Shown piece by piece: positions 48,301 through 57,632 of a stretch of 64,000 bases of DNA (positions are counted from its first letter, which is position 1; each line of letters starts with the position of its first letter). Location of the stretch: the NCBI RefSeq assembly GCF_012034335.1, contig NZ_JAATHJ010000002.1, forward strand, positions 150,515 through 214,514. The letters run 5' to 3'. The translations under genes and the position numbers were made by a program. The DNA comes from Alkalicoccus luteus (lineage in GTDB: Bacteria; Bacillota; Bacilli; Bacillales; Salisediminibacteriaceae). The notes under the pieces are model-generated. The model saw only the letters and a list, made by a program, of their open reading frames with translations. It searched no databases and was not told the DNA's origin.

Positions 48301-48783
48301 TCAGCGTCCAGATAATTTCTGCTTTAGCGCCTTTTCAACTGGCGCAGGCACCAAACCTTGCGGTACTGCATCAAAGCGGGCTACCTCTTTAATAATAGAG
48401 GAACTTAATGCCCGGTATTGAGGAGAAGTCGGGAGAAACACGGTCTCCAGCTCTATGTTTATTTCCCGGTTCATCACAGCCATCGGAATTTCATACTCAT
48501 AGTCTGTAACAGAGCGCAGACCTTTCACAAGTACGGTAGCTCCTTCTTTGCGAGCAAACTCAGCCAGCAGGCCATCAAATGCCTTTATCTCCAGATTATC
48601 GATCCCTTCCGTACTGAGCCGGAGGAGTTCGAGTTTTTCATCGAGGGAAAACAGCGGTTTTTTGCTGCTGTTATGCATTACCGCTGTAATTACCTGGTCG
48701 AACATTTGAGAACTGCGCCTTATGATGTCCACGTGACCATTTGTCACAGGATCAAAACTTCCAGGTATAATTGCAGTTGTCAT
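48301..48783 (-). CDS. coaD: phosphopantetheine adenylyltransferase
   Basis: CoaD makes dephospho-CoA from 4'-phosphopantetheine. The 160-residue protein shows the T/HxGH-type motif GSFDPVTNGHVDII, KGLRSVTDYEYE and the end motif SSSIIKEVARF. It is 87 bp downstream of rsmD. In B. subtilis ylbJ and ylbK lie between coaD and ylbL; here only 93 bp separate them. Confidence 0.96.
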   Translation of the reverse strand: MTTAIIPGSFDPVTNGHVDIIRRSSQMFDQVITAVMHNSSKKPLFSLDEKLELLRLSTEGIDNLEIKAFDGLLAEFARKEGATVLVKGLRSVTDYEYEIPMAVMNREINIELETVFLPTSPQYRALSSSIIKEVARFDAVPQGLVPAPVEKALKQKLSGR

Positions 48784-48870
48784 CGTCTCACCCTTTACAG
48801 AAAGCTTTTTTTAGTTGGTTTTCTCTTCAATAAAACCAAGCCAGTATGATAATTAAGGTATACTTCACTA

Positions 48871-49419
48871 CTAATGCTGATACAAAGTCAATGCTGTGCT
48901 GCCGTAATCCATTCTCCGCAGAAGTTTAAGTCCGCTAATTTCTTCAGGCAGCTGTTTATCGTTGCGGTGCTCAGCTGCGAGTAAACCATCTGAATGCAGC
49001 AGACCGTTGTCCGCTATGTAGCTGATTTTTTCTTCATACGAATCATCGTCGTAAGGAGGATCCATATATATCATATCAAACACGAGCTCTCGGCCCACTG
49101 CTGCTTTTAATGCTCTCCCGGCCTCGCTTCGATACAGTTCGGCCCTGTCTCCTGCGCCTGTTTTATTTACATTTTCTTTTAACACGGCAAATGCTTTACC
49201 GTTTCTTTCCACAAAAACAGCACGCTCAAACCCTCTTGACAGAGCTTCAAGTCCTACTGCTCCGCTCCCCCCGAATAAATCCAGAAATAACCCACCTTCA
49301 AAATAAGGTCCTGTCCCGTGAAAAAAAGCTTCGCGCACCTTGTCCGAAGTGGGCCTTGTATTCATCCCCGGAACTGCTTTTAGCTGCCTTCCTTTAAATT
49401 CACCGCTTATAATTCGCAT
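48871..49419 (-). CDS. rsmD: 16S rRNA (guanine-966-N2) methyltransferase RsmD
   Basis: The 182-residue SAM enzyme has GEFKGRQLKAVPG, RPTSDKVREAFF, FLDLFGGSGAVGLEALSRG and the N-methylation motif MDPPYDDD. It methylates G966 of 16S rRNA. AAGGAGG precedes the ATG. It is the YlbH position of the B. subtilis order, before coaD. Confidence 0.95.
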   Translation of the reverse strand: MRIISGEFKGRQLKAVPGMNTRPTSDKVREAFFHGTGPYFEGGLFLDLFGGSGAVGLEALSRGFERAVFVERNGKAFAVLKENVNKTGAGDRAELYRSEAGRALKAAVGRELVFDMIYMDPPYDDDSYEEKISYIADNGLLHSDGLLAAEHRNDKQLPEEISGLKLLRRMDYGSTALTLYQH

Positions 49420-49488
49420 TGGTTGCCTCCTTAATTAACGTGCTAGAGCCTGACAGGCGGTGATTCAATGTCCCGAAAACAGACGAAA

Positions 49489-49518
49489 TGCTTCAGGACA
49501 ACGTCGTATCCTGAAGCA
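49489..49518 (-). terminator. hairpin between ylbG and rsmD
   Basis: TGCTTCAGGA and TCCTGAAGCA form a 10-bp stem. The following minus-strand bases (TTTCGTCTGTTTTC) are only partly T-rich, so termination may be incomplete. Confidence 0.5.
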
Positions 49519-49562
49519 CGTATCGAATGAAATATTCAGCCCTATCATCTTTATACGACTGA

Positions 49563-49835
49563 TTACAAGCCCATATGATAATCTTCTTTTTTCACAGGCT
49601 CTTTAGTTATTCCTTGATACTCTGTTTTAATCCAGGGACGCATCGAACGATCAACACATTTAACGAACGGCATTTTATTAATTTTCGCAACAGTGTCCTC
49701 CACCTGCTCCAGATCACAGTAAACGATCACATATTTCATTCGCCTGGATGCGTAATGAACATGGCCAAACCGCTTTAACTGCTTAACTTGCTTAAGAGAC
49801 TGAATATATACAGCCAGTCCAATCCGGTCTTTCAT
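49563..49835 (-). CDS. ylbG: DUF2129 protein YlbG
   Basis: The 90-residue protein is of the YlbG family (DUF2129), with LAVYIQSLKQVKQLKRFGHVHYASRRMKYV at the start. The function is unknown. AAAGGAGG precedes the ATG, and ylbF lies 15 bp upstream, suggesting a two-gene operon. Confidence 0.9.
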   Translation of the reverse strand: MKDRIGLAVYIQSLKQVKQLKRFGHVHYASRRMKYVIVYCDLEQVEDTVAKINKMPFVKCVDRSMRPWIKTEYQGITKEPVKKEDYHMGL

Positions 49836-49850
49836 AGCTTATGTCCTCCT

Positions 49851-50294
49851 TTAACCGCATCCGCAGCTTCCGCCCGATCCGCATCCTCCGCTGCAGGAAG
49901 ACTGCTGAGCATCGAAAAACGGATTACCGGTCGGCACTTTAATATTATCGGACACTTGTCCTGCAAGCAGCAGGCTTATTTCACTGAGCATCTCATGTAA
50001 TGCTGTTTCAGCTGATTTAAATGCTGCAATATCGGGATGTGTGTCCAGCTCTCGTTTATATTCCCGGACTTCTTTTGTAATCGTTCTGAAATCAGGGTGG
50101 TATTTTCCAAAACGCTGAACATCTTCATATTTATCTTTGAGCTCCTGAAAAGACTTAATTTTTCTCTGAAGCTCCCGGTTATGCTGAACGGCAAGCTTTG
50201 CCCTGGTGTAATTTTCAAAAAGCTCGGACTGTGTAATCATTTCACTGAGGTCCTGCGCTTCCTCCACCAGCGAAATATCTGTTATAATCATCAT
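49851..50294 (-). CDS. ricF: RicF (YlbF), Ric/Y-complex subunit
   Basis: RicF works with RicA and RicT in mRNA maturation and, in B. subtilis, competence and biofilm control. The 147-residue helical protein starts MMIITDISLVEEAQDLSEMI. Its C-terminal tail contains five Cys within CSGGCGSGGSCGCG, fitting the reported iron-sulfur cluster of the complex. It starts at the first ATG behind GGAGGTGG. Confidence 0.92.
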   Translation of the reverse strand: MMIITDISLVEEAQDLSEMITQSELFENYTRAKLAVQHNRELQRKIKSFQELKDKYEDVQRFGKYHPDFRTITKEVREYKRELDTHPDIAAFKSAETALHEMLSEISLLLAGQVSDNIKVPTGNPFFDAQQSSCSGGCGSGGSCGCG

Positions 50295-50391
50295 GGCCGC
50301 GCCACCTCCGTAATGTCAGTATAGCACGGGAAGTCTGTGCACAGAAAGTATGGTTATTCTGTGAACTTCCATTTAAATCTTTTTCTCTTCA

Positions 50392-50420
50392 TTGCAACGG
50401 GAAACATTTCATAATATGAT
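50392..50420 (+). promoter_or_regulatory. sigma-A promoter of the YugN-like gene
   Basis: TTGCAA (50392-50397) and TATGAT (50415-50420) are separated by 17 bp; the gene starts 40 bp downstream. Confidence 0.75.
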
Positions 50421-50459
50421 TAGTAATGGAACAGTTATATCGTCTGTAGGAGGGAAATT

Positions 50460-50816
50460 ATGAAATTTGAACAGTCAGGTTTGGAAGACAAAATTGTACC
50501 GTTTGCCGACTTCCGTGAAATTATGGAAGAAGCCGGTTTTGATGCTCAATGGGACTACGAGCGGTGCACGTATGATTATAAGATTCTGGATGAAGTAAAG
50601 GATGATATTTACTACTTCCGTTTTCCGGGAGTCGTGCACGAAGGCGAATTCCCAAAAGAGTCATCTAAAGTCCGTCTGCTTCAGCCTTACCTTGGAAAGC
50701 ACTACTATCCGCACGGCGTTGAGTATGATGAAGTATTTCCTGAGCGCATCGTGGAGAAGTGCAAAAAAAAGATTGAACAGGTCCGTGAAAAACTCAGCGC
50801 TTCTGCAGTAGGCTGA
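50460..50816 (+). CDS. YugN-family protein
   Basis: The 118-residue protein resembles the YugN-like family of Bacilli (MKFEQSGLEDKI, WDYERCTYDYKI). The role is unknown. GGAGGG precedes the ATG. It has its own promoter and terminator. In B. subtilis this locus holds ylbA-E, which are not here. Confidence 0.78.
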   Translation: MKFEQSGLEDKIVPFADFREIMEEAGFDAQWDYERCTYDYKILDEVKDDIYYFRFPGVVHEGEFPKESSKVRLLQPYLGKHYYPHGVEYDEVFPERIVEKCKKKIEQVREKLSASAVG

Positions 50817-50826
50817 GCAGCCCTGG

Positions 50827-50874
50827 AAACTTTCGATCTCTGACGGCTATGCCCACGGGATCGGAAGTTTTTTT
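50827..50874 (+). terminator. terminator after the YugN-like gene
   Basis: AAACTT-CGATC and GATCG-AAGTTT arms, followed by TTTTTT, directly after the stop codon. Confidence 0.82.
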
Positions 50875-50914
50875 ATCGGTACATACTACACGTTGAGCGG
50901 AAAGGAGACCAGCA

Positions 50915-51970
50915 TTGTCCCCACAACTGAAAAAGTATCTGTTTATCGGACTAGGTGTGGCTGCTGCGGCTGCGATCCTTTATTTTATTCTGCCGGTATC
51001 CGTTCCGCTGATCCTGGCGTTTATTACCGCCTTGTTTTTATCACCCGCCGTCCGGACGCTTCACCAGAAAACGCGCTTAACACGTAACTTTGCAGTCTTT
51101 ATTGTGTTCATTCTGTTTACGGCGACGATTGCGCTGCTGGCATACTTTCTGCTGACCAGAGCGTTAACGCAGCTCAATGCGTTCATTGAGAACCTGCCGA
51201 TGATGATCAATGAAATCAACCTGGCGTGGATGAACCTGCTGGAAAATTTGCGGGGTCAGTTCGACCACTTAAGCGAAGACATTGTCGATACGATTGATGC
51301 GGAAGTAACTACGCTGCTCTCAGGACTGCGCACGAACCTTCAGGAAATGAACGTAATTGGATGGGTGACGAATGTGATTATCAGCATTCCGTCCTACATC
51401 GTTTCCCTGCTCGTTTATTTAATTGCGCTATACCTCTTTTTACTCGATCTGCCGCGGCTAAGACAAAAAACGTATGCTTATTTTAAAGAAGAGACGGCTG
51501 AAAAAGTTCAGTTTATGACGTCGAGGCTCTCATACGTTATTCTCGGCTTTTTTAAAGCTCAGTTTTTAGTCAGTATTATCATTTTTGTCGTTACTTTCAT
51601 TGGTCTTCTTCTGATCGCACCGGAAGTAGCGCTTATTATGTCGATCATTATCTGGCTGATTGACTTTATTCCCATTATCGGGTCGATCGTGGTGCTTGCG
51701 CCATGGGCACTGTATCACTTTTTTGCCGGCGATACCGCCATGGGCATCCAGCTGATCGTGCTTGCTGTTATTCTGCTTACGATCCGCCGGACGGTAGAGC
51801 CTAAAGTAATGGGGCACCACATTGGTCTTTCCCCGCTTGCTACCCTTATTTCTTTATATATCGGTCTTATGCTTTTCGGTGCCATCGGATTTATTTTAGG
51901 CCCGCTTACAGTAATTCTTTTTACAAGCGCAAGAGAAGCCGGCCTTATTAAAATGAATGTAAAGGTATGA
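50915..51970 (+). CDS. AI-2E/YtvI-family membrane protein
   Basis: The 351-residue protein has about eight hydrophobic segments and the family features IIWLIDFIPIIGSIVVLAPWA and PKVMGHHIGLSPLATLISLYIG. It is an AI-2E transporter (UPF0118) family member, closest in appearance to YtvI-type proteins. Family members have been linked to export of small molecules or Na+/H+ exchange; the substrate here is unknown. The start is TTG, 7 bases after AAAGGAG; no upstream ATG is credible. Confidence 0.82.
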   Translation: MSPQLKKYLFIGLGVAAAAAILYFILPVSVPLILAFITALFLSPAVRTLHQKTRLTRNFAVFIVFILFTATIALLAYFLLTRALTQLNAFIENLPMMINEINLAWMNLLENLRGQFDHLSEDIVDTIDAEVTTLLSGLRTNLQEMNVIGWVTNVIISIPSYIVSLLVYLIALYLFLLDLPRLRQKTYAYFKEETAEKVQFMTSRLSYVILGFFKAQFLVSIIIFVVTFIGLLLIAPEVALIMSIIIWLIDFIPIIGSIVVLAPWALYHFFAGDTAMGIQLIVLAVILLTIRRTVEPKVMGHHIGLSPLATLISLYIGLMLFGAIGFILGPLTVILFTSAREAGLIKMNVKV

Positions 51971-52020
51971 TGTAAAACAGAGAATTTCTACTTTTGTACA
52001 GATGCACTACCGCACGATTA

Positions 52021-52074
52021 AAGAAGCCGCCTGCCTGACCGGTACAATACGGTCAGGCAGGCGGCTTCTTTTTT
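52021..52074. terminator. strong bidirectional terminator
   Basis: A 21-bp perfect stem, AAGAAGCCGCCTG... pairing with ...CAGGCGGCTTCTT, around GTACAATA and followed by a T-run. It ends both the AI-2E-type gene and the cta operon. Confidence 0.93.
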
Positions 52075-52075
52075 A

Positions 52076-52540
52076 CTAAATTACAATTCCGAGAATCGCA
52101 TCGAACAACCTCGTTGTCTCCCCTGGAGGATAAATAACATACAGCAGCAGATACACAGCGATACCGGTAGATGCCGATACGAACCAGATTAATGATGTGA
52201 CCGGTCCTAATTTACGATGCAGACGACGATTGTCCTTGTAGCCGGAAATGAGCTGAATAATGCCAAGAACTGCTGCAATTGTCGCCATCGTAATATGAAA
52301 CAACAAAAACACCGTGTAGTAAAGCGCGACGCTGTCCGGTCCTCCAAATGAGGTTGACCCAATGAAAAATGTTTTTGACAAGTAAGTGATGAAGAAAATA
52401 ACGGCGAGCACCGCTGCCCAAAACATGACCGTCTGATGTGCAGCAATGCGGCGCTGAGCGGCTAATATCCAGCCGACCGCTACAAACATAGCACTTAACG
52501 CAATAAAGATTGTGCTTACAAATGGTAAAAAGGTTGCCAT
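52076..52540 (-). CDS. DUF420 membrane protein (YozB-like)
   Basis: The 154-residue protein has five hydrophobic segments and conserved His residues in AAHQTVMFWAAV and LLFHITMATIAAVLG, characteristic of DUF420. It lies 101 bp after ctaF, where B. subtilis has ctaG, which is longer and a different family. A role in oxidase assembly or copper handling is suggested only by context. The ATG at 52540 is preferred because GAAGGAG precedes it. Confidence 0.78.
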   Translation of the reverse strand: MATFLPFVSTIFIALSAMFVAVGWILAAQRRIAAHQTVMFWAAVLAVIFFITYLSKTFFIGSTSFGGPDSVALYYTVFLLFHITMATIAAVLGIIQLISGYKDNRRLHRKLGPVTSLIWFVSASTGIAVYLLLYVIYPPGETTRLFDAILGIVI

Positions 52541-52641
52541 CAGCCTGCTCCTTCCAATGATAAACATGTCTAGCTGCTGCTGAGCAGACGCTTAAGAAAA
52601 AGCGTACCGCATATAGCGGCACGCTCTTCTGAATGTGAAAC

Positions 52642-52986
52642 CTAGTATTTCACAATACCGATAAGCAGCATTAGAGCAGCCACTGTCATAGCAGCAACAA
52701 ATAGTCCGGACCAGATCATTGCATTTACCCAGCCGGTACCTTTGCCGTTCATATGCATGAAGTAATACAGTTGCATAACGACTTGAACTGCTGCCAGCAG
52801 AAGGATAAATGGAATTGCGAATCCTGTAGGAATTGCGTCACTGGCAATCGTTAAAAATGCCGTAGACGTAATGAAAATCATAAACACGAATGAAACAATT
52901 TGCGTACGTGATTCGCGTTTCAGCTTCCGTTCAGTCTCCTTGGAGGGTCTACCCTCCAGAGGAGCACTTGGATCTACATGTGCCAT
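52642..52986 (-). CDS. ctaF: caa3-type cytochrome c oxidase subunit IV
   Basis: The 114-residue protein has three hydrophobic segments and the COX4_pro (CyoD-like) pattern QLYYFMHMNGKGTGWVNAMIW. It is an accessory subunit that supports oxidase assembly. GCAGGAGG precedes the ATG, 4 bp after the ctaE stop. Confidence 0.92.
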   Translation of the reverse strand: MAHVDPSAPLEGRPSKETERKLKRESRTQIVSFVFMIFITSTAFLTIASDAIPTGFAIPFILLLAAVQVVMQLYYFMHMNGKGTGWVNAMIWSGLFVAAMTVAALMLLIGIVKY

Positions 52987-52990
52987 TCAA

Positions 52991-53614
52991 TCAACCTCCT
53001 GCTCCAAGAAGATAAACAACGGTGAAGATGAATACCCATACGACATCAATAAAGTGCCAGTAGAGAACCGCTGTGTAAAATTTAGGCGCGTTCGCAAGCG
53101 TAATACCCGCTTTACGGTAACGGATCAGAAGCGTCGTGATCCAGCCGACACCGAACGCCACGTGCGCCCCGTGCGTACCAACCAGCGTGTAGAATGATGA
53201 TGCGAAGGCACTTACAGTAAAGCCGAGTCCGTAATTAAAATAATAATCATAGAACTCGTAAATCTCAAACGAGAGGAATGCGACACCAAGTGCAACGGTG
53301 GCCCACATCCAGATCAAAAGCTTGTTAAAGTTACCACGCTTCATATTAATAATAGCGAACACACTGGTAAGAGAGCTTGTTAACAGGATCATCGTCATGA
53401 TAAACACGAGATCGAGGTGGAACAGCTCGCTCGGACCAGGGCCTCCCTCGGTACTAGTACGGAGACCGAGATAGGTTCCGAAAAGGGAGCCGAAGAGAAC
53501 TGTCTCTCCCCCAAGGAAAAACCAGAAACCTAAAAACTTGTTTCGGCCTTCCAGCGTCGCTTTTTCGGGATTCGGTGGAAGAACCTGTGGCTCCACAACT
53601 TGATTATCAGCCAT
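52991..53614 (-). CDS. ctaE: caa3-type cytochrome c oxidase subunit III
   Basis: The 207-residue protein has five hydrophobic segments and subunit III features: FLGFWFFLGGETVLFGSLFGTYLGLR and GTHGAHVAFGVGWI, then WHFIDVVWVFIF. Its ATG overlaps the ctaD stop by 1 bp (TAATG). Confidence 0.96.
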   Translation of the reverse strand: MADNQVVEPQVLPPNPEKATLEGRNKFLGFWFFLGGETVLFGSLFGTYLGLRTSTEGGPGPSELFHLDLVFIMTMILLTSSLTSVFAIINMKRGNFNKLLIWMWATVALGVAFLSFEIYEFYDYYFNYGLGFTVSAFASSFYTLVGTHGAHVAFGVGWITTLLIRYRKAGITLANAPKFYTAVLYWHFIDVVWVFIFTVVYLLGAGG

Positions 53615-55449
53615 TATTTGTCCTCCCCCTTTTCACCGGTTATTTCTGAAACAGGGATATTATATCCATGGTCCTCAATTACTGAGCGGAGCATCATTGT
53701 AAAGAATGTAACGACAAGTCCGCCAATGATAACCGGCCATGAGTAATAGATAACACCAAAGCTTGCAATAGAAAGCCCAAGTGCGATAAAGATCGGCAGA
53801 ATGGATCCATTTGGCATGTGGATGTCACCGAGCGGCTCTGCCGCTTTCATACGACCGTCCCCATTCATTTTTTCGTAAAACAATGCATCGAGATCTCTGA
53901 CGAGAGGCGTCTGAGCAAAGTTGTACTCCTGTACAGGAGAAGTCGTTGCCCATTCCAGGGTTCGACCGTCCCAAGGGTCATCCGTGTTTTCCGTATTCTT
54001 TCTGGAAATAAGCACGTTAATAACGAGCAGGATGAATGCTGTTCCCATAAAGAACGCGCCCATTGTAGAGATAAAGTTCAGATCATTCAGGTTCTGGCCA
54101 TCCAGGTAGGACGCGACCCGTCGCGGCATTCCCATGAGACCGAGGAAGTGCTGAACGAAAAATGTCATATGGAAGCCAATCAGGAATAACCAGAAGAACC
54201 ATTTACCCCAGGCTTCGCTGAGGCGGTAGCCAAACATCTTCGGCCACCAGTAAAAAGTTCCTGCGAAAATACCGAATACAGAACCACCGATAATAACGTA
54301 GTGGAAGTGTGCCACAACGAAATACGTGTCATGGAACTGATAGTTCGCTGCACTCGTAGCAAGCATGACGCCGGTTACCCCGCCCATGACAAAGGATGGG
54401 ATAAAGGCAAGTGCAAATAAGTTTGCGACGGTGAATCGAATTCTTCCGCCCCAGAGCGTCAGAAGCCAGTTAAAGATCTTAATACCAGTAGGGACCGCGA
54501 TCGCCATCGTTGCTACAGCGAAAATCGCGTTCGCAACAGGCCCCATGCCCACCGTAAACATGTGGTGCGCCCATACCATGAATCCGAGGAACCCGATAAT
54601 AAGCGTCGCAAAAACCATTGCTGAATAACCGAACAAACGCTTTTTTGCAAACGTTGAAATAACTTCTGAGAAAATACCGAATGCCGGCAAAATAAGAATG
54701 TAAACTTCCGGGTGGCCGAATATCCAGAATAAATGCTGCCAGATAACGACGTTTCCGCCCATTGCGACATCGAAGAATGCTCCTCCGAATATCCGGTCCA
54801 GCATAAGCAGAAGAAGTCCTACTGTCAAAGCCGGGAATGCAAACAGAATCAGCATGGAAGTAACAAACGTGCTCCATGTGAATAGCGGCATTCTCATCAT
54901 ACTCATACCCGGTGCACGCATGTTCACAATTGTAACGAGGAAGTTAATCCCCGACATGAGTGTACCTGCACCACTTACCTGCAGACCCATGACATAATAG
55001 TCGACACCATGGCCAGGTGAATCCGATGACAGCGGAACGTAGGATGTCCAAGCCGCGTCAGGTGCACCGCCGGTAAACCAGCTGACGTTCAGGATAATCC
55101 CCCCGAAAAGGAACAGCCAGAAGCCGAGAGAGTTAATAAACGGAAACGCTACGTCTCTCGCTCCGATTTGAAGCGGTACAACAAAGTTCATAAAACCAAA
55201 GAATAATGGCATTGCTGCAAGGAAGAGCATCGTCGTTCCGTGCATCGTCAATAATTCATTATATGTCTGTTCGCCCAAAAAGCTCATTTCCGGGAACATG
55301 AGCTGGATGCGCATTAAAATCGCTTCCAGCCCTGCTACAGCGAAGAAGAAAAGTCCGGCAAGGAAGTACATAATACCGATTTTCTTATGGTCGACTGTAG
55401 TAAGCCAGTCCCAGAGAACGCTCTTTTTGGCAGGTGAGCTGTTCGCCAC
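53614..55449 (-). CDS. ctaD: caa3-type cytochrome c oxidase subunit I
   Basis: CtaD holds haem a and the haem a3-CuB centre, where O2 is reduced. The 611-residue protein has at least 12 membrane segments; ligand motifs are MHGTTMLF (haem a), WQHLFWIFGHPEVYILILP (CuB His, crosslinked Tyr and the proton-path Glu), WAHHMFTVG and HDTYFVVAHFHYVIIG. The GHPEV Glu marks an A1-type oxidase. It starts at GTG behind AAGGGAGG, 28 bp after ctaC. Confidence 0.97.
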   Translation of the reverse strand: MANSSPAKKSVLWDWLTTVDHKKIGIMYFLAGLFFFAVAGLEAILMRIQLMFPEMSFLGEQTYNELLTMHGTTMLFLAAMPLFFGFMNFVVPLQIGARDVAFPFINSLGFWLFLFGGIILNVSWFTGGAPDAAWTSYVPLSSDSPGHGVDYYVMGLQVSGAGTLMSGINFLVTIVNMRAPGMSMMRMPLFTWSTFVTSMLILFAFPALTVGLLLLMLDRIFGGAFFDVAMGGNVVIWQHLFWIFGHPEVYILILPAFGIFSEVISTFAKKRLFGYSAMVFATLIIGFLGFMVWAHHMFTVGMGPVANAIFAVATMAIAVPTGIKIFNWLLTLWGGRIRFTVANLFALAFIPSFVMGGVTGVMLATSAANYQFHDTYFVVAHFHYVIIGGSVFGIFAGTFYWWPKMFGYRLSEAWGKWFFWLFLIGFHMTFFVQHFLGLMGMPRRVASYLDGQNLNDLNFISTMGAFFMGTAFILLVINVLISRKNTENTDDPWDGRTLEWATTSPVQEYNFAQTPLVRDLDALFYEKMNGDGRMKAAEPLGDIHMPNGSILPIFIALGLSIASFGVIYYSWPVIIGGLVVTFFTMMLRSVIEDHGYNIPVSEITGEKGEDK

Positions 55450-55477
55450 GAATATAAACCTCCCTTTTATTCAAGCG

Positions 55478-56539
55478 TTATTCATCGAGCACTGAAAGGG
55501 TGTTGATATACTCAATCAGCGCATCCATTTCATCATCTGAGATGGCTTCTTCTCCGAACCCAGGCATTTCATTACCTGGTTTAAGCGAATCCGGATCGCG
55601 GATCCAGTCGTGCAGGTTGTCATCCGAGTATTCGAGGAATCCGGCTACAACCGTTCGTTCGCTGTAATTCGTGAAGTTTGGCCCTGTATTACCGCCTTCA
55701 TCGCCGATCGCGTGGCAGGCAATACAGTTTTCCACAAAGATATCGCGGCCTTCTACCGCTACTTCACCTTCCGGTTCAAGCTGATCTTCCGGAGGTTCAG
55801 CCATTGTTTCAGCCCATGAGTCAAACGTATCCGGATCTACAGCTACGACCTTGAAATCCATCAGCCAGTGAGACGGACCGCAGATTTCTGTACATTTACC
55901 CATGTAGATGCCTTCTTCAGGTGCTTCAAACCAAAGATCGTTTGTGATCCCTGGCACGTTGTCCTGCTTACCAGCTAGTGCAGGCACCCAGAACGAGTGG
56001 ATGACGTCACTGGCCTCAAGTTCAACAATGACACGCGTATCTGTCGGAATATACATATCCTGCCCGGCATTCACGCCTAAATCAGGATAAACGAACTCCC
56101 ACCAGAATTGATGCGCATGTGCCTCGATCACAACATAATCTTGTACCTCATCGTCTTCATCCAGCAGCTCTTCGTCTACGCCTTCATCCGGAATACCGGT
56201 ATCAGCAAGTGTAAACGTATCCATAACGTTCGGAATGGCCAGAAGAAGCAGCAGTAAGATTGGAATCGTCGTCCAGATAAATTCAAGCGTCCTGTTCCCG
56301 TGAACCTGCTTAGGGATATGTGTATCGCCCGGACGTTCACGGAAGCGGATAAGTACAAATGCGTAGATGGAAAACACGATCACGATAACAAATATCATGA
56401 TGTAAAGTGACAGCTGAATGAGAGACAGCTGCATCTCGGCAACCGGTCCTCGCGGATCCAGTGCGGAGAGATTTTCCATGCCGCATCCTGCCAGCAGCAG
56501 AATAAGTGAAAATGGAAGCAGTTTTAGCATGTGCTTCAT
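55478..56539 (-). CDS. ctaC: caa3-type cytochrome c oxidase subunit II with fused cytochrome c
   Basis: CtaC accepts electrons through its own haem c and CuA. The 353-residue lipoprotein precursor has a signal with lipobox LLLAGC, two membrane segments, a CuA domain (VIHSFWVPALAGKQ, GKCTEICGPSHWLMDF) and a C-terminal cytochrome c domain with CIACH and an axial Met in NEMPGF. The ATG at 56539, behind GGGGG, is chosen over an upstream open frame. The haem c domain makes this a caa3 enzyme. The external domain is acidic. Confidence 0.95.
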   Translation of the reverse strand: MKHMLKLLPFSLILLLAGCGMENLSALDPRGPVAEMQLSLIQLSLYIMIFVIVIVFSIYAFVLIRFRERPGDTHIPKQVHGNRTLEFIWTTIPILLLLLLAIPNVMDTFTLADTGIPDEGVDEELLDEDDEVQDYVVIEAHAHQFWWEFVYPDLGVNAGQDMYIPTDTRVIVELEASDVIHSFWVPALAGKQDNVPGITNDLWFEAPEEGIYMGKCTEICGPSHWLMDFKVVAVDPDTFDSWAETMAEPPEDQLEPEGEVAVEGRDIFVENCIACHAIGDEGGNTGPNFTNYSERTVVAGFLEYSDDNLHDWIRDPDSLKPGNEMPGFGEEAISDDEMDALIEYINTLSVLDE

Positions 56540-56570
56540 CGCGTCATAACCCCCGCTTTCTTTTCCAGTT

Positions 56571-57500
56571 TTAGAACATGTGTACAAGAACCATCAGCAC
56601 AAACATGATCGTGAGATAATTCAGGGAGTAGATGAACATACCGGTCGCCCACTTCATGTCATCCTTAGTTCGCAGCCCCATAAGGCCGTAAATAAGCCAT
56701 CCTCCGCCCAACAGTACAGCTGCAGCAGTATAAATGACTCCGAAATCAGCTATTAACAGCGATACCGGAATCAGAGCGGCTACATACCAGATGATTTGAC
56801 GTTTGGTTAACGCGTTGCCTGCCACTACCGGCAGCATTGGAATGCCCGCAGCTTTATATTCATCCTGCCGGCGCATTGCCAAAGCCAAAAAGTGCGGCGG
56901 CTGCCAGATAAACATAATCAGAAACAGCGTCCAGGCATAAGGATGGAGACCAGGGTCGATCGCTGCCCACCCGATCAACGGCGGAACAGCTCCGGCGAAG
57001 CTTCCAACAATTGTGTTCAGCGTTGTCGTCCGTTTTGTCCACATTGTATAAAGAACAACGTAAATGATAAGACCGGCAGCCCCGATCAGAGCAGCTGTTA
57101 ATGAAGCCGCTGCAAGAGCCGCGGTACCGGCGATTGATAATGCTAGACCATATGTAAGCGTCTGTTTACCAGTCAGTCTTCCGCTGACAGTCGGTCTGTC
57201 TTTCGTCCGCTCCATTAAGTGATCAATATCCCGGTCGATGTAGTTATTAAGCGCGCACCCTCCGGCAATGATAAGCGCAGACCCTGTAATCGCCATGAAC
57301 GCAGGCCAAAAGCTTTCAGCAAGCGTTGAACCTGTATAATAGGCAGCCAGGTAAAGACCTGCAAATACGGTAATCAGATTGGACATCACAATACCAGTCT
57401 TAGAAATGGATACATAGTCCCGCCACGTTACAGCTGACTCAGATGATTCCTTTAATCCGGCGACAGACTCCGCTGAAGAAATTGCGTTGAGTTTACTCAT
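56571..57500 (-). CDS. ctaB: protohaem IX farnesyltransferase
   Basis: CtaB converts haem B to haem O. The 309-residue UbiA-family protein has several hydrophobic segments and the prenyl-diphosphate motif [19 protein letters not shown]. The ATG at 57500 is used because AGGGGGTGA precedes it; the frame is open to 57632. It starts the ctaBCDEF operon and is divergent from ctaA. Confidence 0.95.
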   Translation of the reverse strand: MSKLNAISSAESVAGLKESSESAVTWRDYVSISKTGIVMSNLITVFAGLYLAAYYTGSTLAESFWPAFMAITGSALIIAGGCALNNYIDRDIDHLMERTKDRPTVSGRLTGKQTLTYGLALSIAGTAALAAASLTAALIGAAGLIIYVVLYTMWTKRTTTLNTIVGSFAGAVPPLIGWAAIDPGLHPYAWTLFLIMFIWQPPHFLALAMRRQDEYKAAGIPMLPVVAGNALTKRQIIWYVAALIPVSLLIADFGVIYTAAAVLLGGGWLIYGLMGLRTKDDMKWATGMFIYSLNYLTIMFVLMVLVHMF

Positions 57501-57632
57501 CTTTAGTTCACCCCCTGTATTGGCCACCTTTTCTGCATCCGCTAGAAATTTAAAAAAGAATGCAAGATGCTGTCCGCTCCCTGCCTGACCGGCTGAGAAC
57601 GTACGCATAACAAAAAAGATGACAGTTTGCAC

